Source: Watersipora subatra
Lineage: Eukaryota; Bryozoa; Gymnolaemata; Cheilostomatida; Watersiporidae
NCBI RefSeq assembly: GCF_963576615.1
Contig: NC_088711.1
Location: forward strand, 14,431,869-14,495,868
Direction of reading: 5' to 3'
Length of the DNA: 64,000 nucleotides
Position 1 is the first letter of the stretch. Each line of letters begins with the position of its first letter. Below the pieces are notes generated by a model. It did no database searches and was not told where the DNA came from. It saw only the letters and a program-made list of their open reading frames with translations. Both the position numbers and the translations under genes were made by a program. Below, in pieces: positions 48,701 to 56,700 of this stretch.

Positions 48701-51700
48701 ATTTGGTTTGTTAAAGTGCTAAATGTCTCTGTATGATTTAGCTTCTGATAAAGCTGAAGTATGTCTGGTTACAGGACCATAGGTGACAACATACAAGGAG
48801 CAATGGCTACGTTCGCTAGAAATCTGTCTTGCATACATCAAGAAATATCTGCTCCTAACATGCAAGGTCTTACGAACTTTAAGGTTGGTATCACAGACAT
48901 GACTGTCATCAGTTTGTGTCTACCAATATCACCGACATGACTGTCATCAGTTTTTGTCTGCCAATATCACCAATTTGACTGTCATCAGTTTTTGTCTGCC
49001 AATATCACCGACATGACTGTCATCAGTTTGTGTCTGCTAATATCACTGACATGACTGTCATCAGTTTGTGTCTACCAATATCACTGACATGACTGTCATC
49101 AGTTTGTGTCTGCTAATATCACTGACATGACTGTCATCAGTTTGTCTACCAATATCACTGACATGACTGTCATCAGTTTGTGTCTGCTAATATCACTGAC
49201 ATGACTGTCATCAGTTTGTGTCTGCTAATATCACCGACATGACTGTCATCAGTTTGTGTCCGCTAATACCACTGACATGACTGTCATCAGTTTGTGTCTA
49301 CAATGACTGTCATCAGTTTGTGTCTACCAATATCACTGACATGACTGTCATCAGTTTGTGTCTGCTAATATCACTGACATGATTGTCATCAGTTTGTGTC
49401 CGCTAATACCACTGACATGACTGTCATCAGTTTGTGTCTACAATGACTGTCATCAGTGTATGTCTACCAATATCACTGACATGACTGTCATCAGTGTATG
49501 TCTACAATGACTCATCAGTGTGTGTCTACCAATATCACTGACATGACTGTCATCAGTTTGTGTCTACCAAGTATTGGACACTCACTTTCATAAAACATTC
49601 TCCTTACATTTTCTTGGTTTCCATGCTTCGAACAGATTTGAAGTTGACATCTGCCGACAAATTCGCACCCTACCGTTTCAACGATTCGGAGTATCAATTT
49701 TTCCAAGACTAGCGATGTAATCCTCAAAACCACTTGTTTAAGTAGTTTCACTTTTGGGTCATTGTTACTTTTCAATTCATGCTTTGTACACTTGTTGCAC
49801 TAACTCAGTTAGGATACCTGATCTCAATTTCTTTTATTATTAATAATATTAATACCCCTCTATATTACAAAACACCAACAGAATTACTTCAAAGGTCGCA
49901 TGAATGACAATTGCTTTTAGTTAAAACCTTTTTTCTATATTAGAAGAGTTAACCCTAGGAAGATATCAGCACTAGCGCAGTGGGAATCTGTAGAATCGGT
50001 AGATTCAGCTGTATAATGAACTACTGAATGACTGGTGTCGCCCGGGTAATAAAAAGTTTTTGGAGGGAAAATTTATTTTTATTTAACATCTTTCAACATT
50101 TACTGTTTTAATTTTTAAACTTCATATCATGAGAAATGTGTTTTTTGTGCAGTTCAATTGAGTTAAGCGAAAAATAAAACAAATGTAAATGTTTTCAAGC
50201 AACTGCATTTTTTAAATCTCATATCATGAAAGAAGTGTTTTGTTGAAATTAATTCAGTGGAAAAATAAAACTGTAAAGGTGTTTAAATGTAAATGCGAAA
50301 TCATTAGCAAGTAATGGCTAAATATAGTCTGTTTTACTATGACTACAATGAAAAATTATTTGGTATACAATTATATGATTGTAGTTCGTTTCAGTGTTGG
50401 CATAAGGCGAAAATATCGTATTGACGTATAGACTGGTATAGAAACTCATAGCAATTATCTAACGCAAACGTCCACCTGGTAAAAATCATCAAAATTTTAC
50501 ATGCATGTTATACATATTAAAAATTAATAACAAAACAATATGTTACCGTAGTAACTATAGTTAGCGACAGTAACTTCAGTGTATTTATTGGTTATGATAT
50601 GCAAGTAAATTTAACATTACAATGTGCTACGCGCAGCACGTACTGTGGAGAGTTCTTACCTTTAAGACAGGCGAGTAATATAAATGCTGAATCTAACTTA
50701 AATGAATTTAGCTTACTAAACACATACATGTTCTTAAAGCAAGTTTTAGTATATTTTACTAAACTTCAAACATCCAATTAAAATTTGATCACTTTGATCA
50801 AATTTGATCTATTTGCGAATCCGTTTTTACTATAGTTTATTATGAATAACGCTGAACTGAGGTAGCGAACAATATATCTATCTCTCAGGCATTGTAGGAA
50901 GTATTTCGGCAAATAGCATATCGACATTTTTGTTATTTCGTCGTAGTCAGTAAACCAGCCACGAAATTTTAATTTCAAGAAGTTTTGTTGATATCGCATG
51001 GCGGGAAGCAAGTTTGCTCTAATATGGCAAGGACGAAAAAGCATCGTGTTTCATAGAGTAAAGCAAAAAATTTTATAACAGTGTCATCGTAACTCGTAGG
51101 CACACTTCATTAATTAATAATTTAGCGTGCGCAATGGCAAAAAAGGTATGCAGTATATGGTAAGAGCTAAGGAATGGTAAGAACGTTGTAGCCTTGTGGT
51201 TAGGCGAGCTTGTCAACAAGCTTGCGGTTGCAATCTTCGGAAGTTCGAATCCAGTATGAAGTGCACTTTACATGCCAAGATTTTAATCAGCTATAGACAG
51301 ACAGGGAATAACAGATGATGACATACGACAGACTTTGAGATTTATATACAGACTAGTCGAATGCGGCGTTGCACGAGTATTAAAGAACAGCTTATAAACA
51401 GTGACAGGTAATGTAGTTGCCTGTCACTTGCCATTTGCCTGGGACATTGCCAATTGCTAATTTGAGTAAGCTAGTATCTGTATAATACATGTAATTGCTA
51501 AACTTGATAATGAGAGCCGTGAGAGCAAGCTTTAGTGCTCCATGCTATGCATATTTTAACCCAGATAGCGACTCATATCGCTAGAGAATCAATTGCATTG
51601 CGTGTAGCTTAATAGGTTAGCTTATCGCCAGATTTTTCATTTCTAGACACTAATAGCTATAGCTGGTCTGAATGATATATGACAAACTTTGAGATTTATG

Positions 51701-52646
51701 CATATAGAAAATAAATAATGAATAAGGTAATAAAATAAGTAAAAAGGTATTTATCTCATCATTAGCGTATGAGCAACCTATCGTTGCCACTAGTTGTAAT
51801 AACATACCGGTGTGGTAGTGTGATGAAATGCGCTAAATTATTTTACCTCCACTGCTGAGAGCTTCACTGGGTATTACCAATTTGAATCGATTCACAGTGA
51901 GTGTTTCTGTAACATCGAATTGCAGTCTCTCTGCGAATGTCTTCGCACAAATTTTAAGAAGCAAAATGGCATAGAATCCGTTCAGATTTTACAGTTTCTG
52001 TGATTCCAAGTGGAAGAAACTCCGAATCCATTTGAAGCATGTGAACTCAGTAATTGTTTGAAAACTAACATGTATGGTAGCTTGGTAGCTGATGGCTTAA
52101 AATTTAGGCTTCCCAATCCCAACATGACGCTTGTGCACAACATGTAGCTACAAGCAAAGAGATCTTCACGATTTTATACAGTTTTTATACTATCACACCG
52201 GAATAACATAAAACGATGTGGTGAGCAGCTGTGACAATATGAGATCAGAGTGAGATCAGTGTGACTAATCATTGAGTTAGTTAGCTTACCAGTGGCTGTA
52301 AGTTGTCGAAATTTATTGGTCTATAGTTAGAACAATGAGAGTATTTAACAAAAGCATCACAAGCCTCATTTTATTTGGACCAAAGCAGAATATTACAGGT
52401 GTCTGACAAGTGCTTTGGCAGACACCATTAATGACAGCACTGTTGTAGATGTGACAAGTTGTCTGATTATCATGCTAGTGTGTGTATTAAAGTTGTGTGC
52501 ATTAGAAGTAATAGCGAAGTGGTAGCCACCCAGCGTGTGGGTTTGCATGTGACCTCCATCTTCTTTTGCAGCAAGCAATCGAGGACTTGGAGATGATTAT
52601 CGGCACAACTATACAGAATGCAAATGAGGTTGAAGAAGAGAGCTGA
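30763..52646 (+). CDS. IQCH: IQ domain-containing protein H, 22 coding exons
   Basis: IQCH is a cilium/testis-associated protein with a calmodulin-binding IQ motif and an ATP-grasp-like C-terminal region; its biochemical activity is not settled. Exons: 30763-30855, 31021-31125, 31224-31396, 31495-31666, 31861-32119, 32420-32631, 34952-35038, 35226-35444, 36235-36561, 36940-37167, 39326-39476, 40817-40992, 41556-41776, 41922-42055, 42351-42578, 42749-42878, 45480-45624, 46707-46895, 47029-47154, 48438-48499, 48775-48883, 52572-52646. Phases join throughout, giving about 1206 residues (human about 1030). The start is [13 protein letters not shown]; the end is [12 protein letters not shown] at 52644. 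Recognised blocks: [21 protein letters not shown] motif [50 protein letters not shown]. Exon 8 uses a weak donor (GTCGAG) chosen because it keeps phase; the stronger GTGCCA site 10 bp on would not. No disabling mutation was seen. Confidence 0.9.
32915..33040. repeat. TA microsatellite with palindromic actaactaac blocks
   Basis: Runs of (TA)n alternate with taactaactaac and its complement gttagtta around ctatatag, so the tract can fold on itself. It lies in the IQCH intron between exons 6 and 7. Confidence 0.85.
33046..34200. mobile_element. further copies of the tatttgaacgccacc MITE family, rearranged
   Basis: 33046-33200 matches the left end of the 2532-3800 element. 33612-33840 and 34000-34140 match its right half in reverse complement (for example gcgaatatc and tttttatgtgcaat). 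Two partial copies head to head, or one inverted internally. Confidence 0.5.
34240..34510. repeat. AT-rich imperfect long palindrome
   Basis: Words such as ggtatatatatgcggttta on the left reappear as taaaccgcatatatatatacc on the right around 34360. It contains many gcggtatat units. Confidence 0.7.
34627..34821 (+). other. serine/arginine-rich open segment in an IQCH intron
   Basis: Reads [20 protein letters not shown] between an AG at 34660 and GT-type sites at 34731 or 34741. It looks exon-like, but its phase does not fit between the exons ending 32631 and starting 34952, which join each other in phase without it. It could be an alternative exon or chance. Confidence 0.25.
36940..37167 (+). 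CDS. IQCH: IQCH exon 10 with the IQ motif
   Basis: Encodes [20 protein letters not shown] followed by a basic helical stretch rich in Arg, Lys and Met. IQxxxRxxxxR spacing is kept ([11 protein letters not shown]), the calmodulin/light-chain binding consensus. It ends at donor GTAGGC; the next intron (37168-39325) is nearly filled by a Helitron-like element. Confidence 0.9.
37762..37965 (-). pseudogene. coding relic, Lys/Glu/Arg-rich, in H2
   Basis: ORF reading [20 protein letters not shown], then [20 protein letters not shown], 67 residues. Repetitive charged stretches like this occur in N-terminal parts of some Helitron Rep/helicase proteins. Nothing of Rep or helicase itself remains. An unrelated coiled-coil origin is possible. 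Confidence 0.4.
39118..39190 (+). ncRNA. tRNA-like segment in H2 (antisense to the element)
   Basis: The acceptor-like ends cattct and agaatg pair. The D-arm/A-box form is tagcttaggggtagagcg; the B-box form is gagttcaaagcc. The anticodon arm pairs poorly, so this is probably not a working tRNA. Confidence 0.5.
39755..39825 (+). ncRNA. second tRNA-like segment
   Basis: ggtcaattagtgtaagtgtc (A-box form) and tgagttcgaatcgtg (good B-box TTCGAAT) with about 40 bp between them. Arms are not convincingly paired. It lies between exons 11 and 12 of IQCH. Confidence 0.4.
39938..40210 (-). mobile_element. fragment of the same Helitron-like family (H3)
   Basis: Starts with the degenerate hairpin end ccagtgttgcgctggtaata and ends with gaggcaggtaatgtagttgcc, matching the copies at 50.0-51.4 kb. 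The other terminus is not seen. Confidence 0.5.
40256..40425 (+). mobile_element. Helitron-like 5' end plus antisense tRNA-like segment
   Basis: TCTAGTCTAAAGCTGTAATA leads to gtgccgtgtctgtccgtctg and then a tRNA-like sequence on the minus strand (40340-40420). The 54.2-kb locus has the same order. The 3' end was not identified. Confidence 0.4.
40340..40420 (-). ncRNA. tRNA-like segment, Val(CAC)-like anticodon arm
   Basis: Minus strand: cttggtttagtggtagcatg (A-box), then cttcgcttcacattcgc (anticodon arm resembling tRNA-Val-CAC, with degraded stem), then gggttcgattcctgg (very good B-box/T-arm). It is the best-preserved tRNA-like copy in the window, but the acceptor stem is not intact. Confidence 0.5.
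41922..42578 (+). CDS. IQCH: IQCH exons 14-15, ATP-grasp-like segment
   Basis: Across the 41922-42055 / 42351-42578 junction the protein reads [20 protein letters not shown]. The K-x-D...GRGTA pattern resembles the ATP-grasp nucleotide-binding loop, in which the Lys binds ATP and the Gly-rich turn covers phosphates. The preceding residues ([19 protein letters not shown]) are predicted helix. Family knowledge only; no catalytic test is implied. Confidence 0.75.
43787..43916. repeat. 13-bp tandem repeat gcgttatcactgc, about nine copies
   Basis: Units alternate gcgcgttatcactg and gggcgttatcactg with a few variants. In the large IQCH intron between exons 16 and 17. Confidence 0.9.
44084..45419. 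mobile_element. 1336-bp hAT-type non-autonomous element in an IQCH intron
   Basis: Left terminus cagtggttcccaac; right terminus gttgggaaccatta. A perfect 8-bp target duplication cgttagca lies at 44076-44083 and 45420-45427. Subterminal words ccatggacc occur at both ends. The interior (about 44390-45310) contains another dispersed repeat shared with 1010-1640, so it is composite. Its right end is 60 bp before the acceptor of exon 17 (45480). Confidence 0.88.
48891..49569. repeat. 38-bp minisatellite, about 18 copies, in the last IQCH intron
   Basis: Unit about atatcactgacatgactgt plus catcagtttgtgtctgct. Each copy holds the small palindrome tgaca-tgac-tgtca. Some copies are shortened (28 bp). 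It begins 8 bp after the donor of exon 21 (48883/48884). Confidence 0.95.
50019..51352 (-). mobile_element. Helitron-like element H4, last IQCH intron
   Basis: Minus-strand 5' end TCTGTATATAAATCTCAAAG at 51352. The 3' side is the hairpin end acccgggcgacaccagt near 50019-50045. Internal sequence parallels H2 (gtgttttgtgcagttcaatt near 50140 and 37500; ctgttttactatgactacaa near 50325 and 37695). A plus-strand tRNA-like stretch lies at 51184-51260. Confidence 0.6.
51184..51260 (+). ncRNA. tRNA-like segment in H4 (antisense to the element)
   Basis: tagccttgtggttaggcgag (A-box; D-arm gcc/ggc pairs), an anticodon-arm-like cttgtcaacaag hairpin, and gaagttcgaatccag (good B-box). The acceptor stem is not conserved. 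Confidence 0.5.
51353..51708 (-). mobile_element. Helitron-like short element H5, abutting H4
   Basis: On the minus strand it ends ...cgccgcattcgaCTAG at 51353 and H4 starts TC at 51352 with no base between. Its own 5' end is TCTATATGCATAAATCTCAA at 51708. It carries gacaggcaactacattacc near the 3' end, as H1 does, and an A-box-like tagcttaataggttagctta at 51611-51630. Confidence 0.55.
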
Positions 52647-53739
52647 TCCCATCGTATGGTTGCCTCAGTTACCAAAGCTCCTCTCACAAACATTCAAATT
52701 TCATACAAACGTTTCATCAGTGTTTTATATATTGACCAATCATAAATTAGAATGACTCTGTAAACCATTGTGTTGGAAATAGCATTAAATTTTTATGTAT
52801 ACAAACAAATATCAATATCTTAGGTTATTACTACAGCCAAAATGATTTGGCTTTATTTATGTATAATATGGAAGTCCAGTAAAAGTAGGATGTCTTTGGA
52901 GATCTGATTCAGAAGGAGAGGATCAGAGAGAGATCATATCCATGTATGTTCTTCCGAGCTTTCTACTAAGCGTTCACACTTCTACAACAAATAACTCCGT
53001 CTTATCTTTTAAAGACTTCTAGTAGATGCATGATGACACTTCGCATGCAACAGTAATAAATTAAACAGAAATATTCACTTAATATGAAACAAAGAGAGAA
53101 CTGAACAGCAGAGGTTTGCACCCACAAAAGCATTGGTTATAAAGAAAGACAGATTCAGAGTCTCATACAATTAATAAAACGCAGGAACAATCAGTTCTAG
53201 CATTTCCTTGTTTAGAATTGTTTAGGATAAGTAGCTGTTTAAGCTGATAAAACATTTAGATTTTCTGTGAAGGAACCTCTGGTGATACATTTTATGATAT
53301 AACGTGTTATTTCATTCATTCAAAAATATATGCTGCCATGTTTGGACTACTGTAAAAGCAATTATTACTTTAAGTTCATACGGTAATAACTATAAGAACA
53401 GTTATTACCGTAATTTCGCTTTTGAACTACATATTCAACACGGGGAGAATTTTCATACTAGCTACTTTGTTATATATCAAGTTATTCCAAAAGCTGACAT
53501 AAGCAGTCGAAACCTTATAATGACATGAAGTTTGATGCAAGAAAATAATGACACCAAAGAATACAATTTCAAAAAAATTGCAGGCGTAAACTCTTTTTCT
53601 GTAGACTTAGCCTTTCCTTGACAAGTAGAGCTAACAATAGAGTGATCTAGAAGACCTCCACTAGTTTAGTTTTATTTCCATACTCTCACTATGCCTACAA
53701 TTCACCCATTACAAATCAAGCAAAAGTGCTATTGCTTAC
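52647..53739. other. between IQCH stop and the transmembrane exon; no gene assigned
   Basis: It must contain the IQCH 3' end and, on the minus strand, the last exon(s) of the MNNL/ShKT gene. I could not identify a convincing terminal exon. Confidence 0.4.
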
Positions 53740-56700
53740 CTCGTTCTCTTGCATACAGCGATAAGAGCTGTCAAAGCAAGAAGGAACATAACTCCTAATG
53801 AAGTGAATATCGCTGCATTTCCTGATGCTTGAACATGCTGTTTCTTAAAAAAGATCACAAGAAACGTTGACCAATAAAGGCACTCCTCAAGCCACACTTA
53901 CAGCATTAGGAAACAATTTTCCTCGCAAGGAAATCAAACTCAGATATTTTGTTTCGCAGCTATGCACACTAACGATTGCTCACGATAATAACCCTGCCGT
54001 ATTGCGGAATAATTGTGTGAATACTTATTACACATGACGATCTCTTACAGCTCACTAGACTGTCAGCGTACTAGTATACTCAATTGTCATGAGTTAGGGA
54101 ATTATATGAAAAGCGGTTAACAACTTTCACAAGCGTGATACGATGAAGGTGAAGGTTGTAGCATTCATCATTAAAGAAATGAAGAGAACAATAATCTTTG
54201 CTATAGTAAGAGCCGTGTTCGTCCATCGAAAGCCGCGTTTAAAGTTTAAAAAAAATGCATCTTGCATAAATTGAACTCACAGATTCAGCTGAGTAGCCAA
54301 GCATAGTACCAACTGCGCCAGTAAATTATTTTGCTGGGGAATAACTGTGCGTTTGCAGTAAAACCATTATTATTACGCCATAGCGCTTTATTTTTTAATC
54401 CTTCCCTTAAAGTGGTGCTTTATTACAATTGACGTTCAAAAAAGGAGGTGTTGTATTTTTTGAACACCTTGTCAGGATGTTGAAAAGATAAATTTAACCC
54501 TTTCATAGCTGATTCTTTCATGGCTGAATATACAAGAACTAGTTTACTAAGATATAAGTATCTCAACATACAAGTATGGAGCAATAATGATGTAACGTCA
54601 TAGAAAAGGGTTACGGTACCTTTTCAACACAAAATACGTAGTAGCACATTTTCCATCGTAAATGCAAAAACTTTTTCCCATCTACATCGAAGTGTCAAAA
54701 CCGGGTTAAAAAGGAACTACTCTTATCCTGTTACAGTTACTAATTATTTCTATGGTGTCACAATCAAAGTTTCCAATGAAAAAATCTAAAGAATTGGTGT
54801 TGAAACTGGACTTTGATATAAAAGGTTACGGTACCATTTTTAAAACAAAATACGTAGTAGCACATTTTCCATCATAAATGCGAAAACTTTTTTGTCATTG
54901 TCATTTTGAATTGTCAAAACCGTGTTAAAAAGGAACCACTAATAACTTGATACAGTTACTAATTATTTTTAAGGTGTAGCAATCAAAGTTTCTAACGAAA
55001 AAACTTAAAGACTTGCAGCTGAAAAATAGACTTTAATACAAACAAAAACAACTAATGAATTAATTGTTATTGGTGTAATCGAGTCATTATTAGTACTGTC
55101 TTGTGGACACTTTTCTACGGATCACTTGCTACTATGGGTTCGTGAAGATTAAGAATGTCAAATAGTATCGGGCAAACAGAAGTGGCGCTCAAATAGAGGT
55201 GGCGATCAAATAGAGGTGGCGTTTAATTATAGGTGGCGTTCAAATACAGGTTTTATGACAGTTATTGCATATGATGACAACAACACCGCACAAACCGGCT
55301 AAGGGATTGTTAGTCTACAAAACGTGACTAAGGTAAAACAGCAAGTGCTCCACAGGTGAGACAGCAGTCCCTATTCTAGCTTATTCACTACCATCACAGT
55401 TGGAGTCAACCTGTTAAATGACATATGATGACTTATGTAATCTGAAAAGTAGTGACCTCCATAAAAGGTTTACAGAAGTTTCAAGAAGTATGAGATACCC
55501 GATATCTTGAATATAAAGCATCAACTAGATGGTTACCGGATTCTCATCATTGGTCCTAGAAAGCTCTCGTTTCTGGATGACATGATCAGGCAGGCGGCAT
55601 AAATTGCATGTAATAGGACAAGAAGCTGCAAACTGTGTGTGTGAGCAGATCGTCGCAACGCATAAGACATCATCTTGAAGCTGGTCACATAGCGGTAAAA
55701 CTTCCATCTGAACCATAAAAACATGCATGAAATTAAGCCTTCCGAATATTTTACTCAGCATGTGTTCTTGCAAATTGTTCATTTTATTCTTAACGACTTG
55801 ATAAAAGAAACTTGACGTACCGTTTCTTTCTTTTGAGCCTTCTGTGGTGCTGCTTTTGCTGCTTGCTTCCCACTAACATTATTGACAACCCTGCAGCGTT
55901 TACATGTTATAGGGCATAGAGTATTAGCTATGAAAGCATCATCACACAGACTTGCATCACAAAGAGTGCTCTCTGTAGTGTTGACGCACGCAGGTATTAT
56001 CGGGCAATCTGCTTTGATGGCGAGAGTGAGTCTAAAAATAGATCAGTGATGAGTTTTGGAATAAAACAAGGAATGTACTTATATGGTAAATATAAAAACT
56101 TCTAAAGTAAACTGTATTTTGTCATACATCAGTGACAGCTTGTAAAATAATATCACACCCTTCCCTTTGTATAATTTACTGTTGAGAACGGGCTAACCGT
56201 CTACCATTACTGCTGTGGACGGGCTAACAGTCTACCATTACTGTTGCGGACGAGCTAACAATCTACCATTACTGTTTTGGACGGGCTAACAGTCTACCAT
56301 TTCGTTACAGTTTTGGGTACGACTCTCTTAAAGCATTCTTGCTAGGCTCTACCTGCTCAGGACTAATCCACATCTACTACCAATACCACGTCAGTACTTT
56401 TTAGGGCTGTCTTAGCTAAGGACTGATCAAAGTTCACCTGCTACTGTTCTTGCCAGGCTATTCTAGCCCAGGAATAACAAAAGTCTACCTGCTACTGTTC
56501 TTGCTAGGGCTATACTAGTTAGAACTAACAAAAAGTCTAACTGCTACTGTTCTTGTTAGTGCTATGCTAGTTAAGAACTAAAAAAGTCTCCCTGCTACTG
56601 TTCTTGCTAGGGGTACGCTAGCTAAGGAATAGTCAAAGTTTACCTGCTACCGTCCTTACTGGGGCTATCCGAGTCAAGGATAAATCAAAGCATGTAAAGA

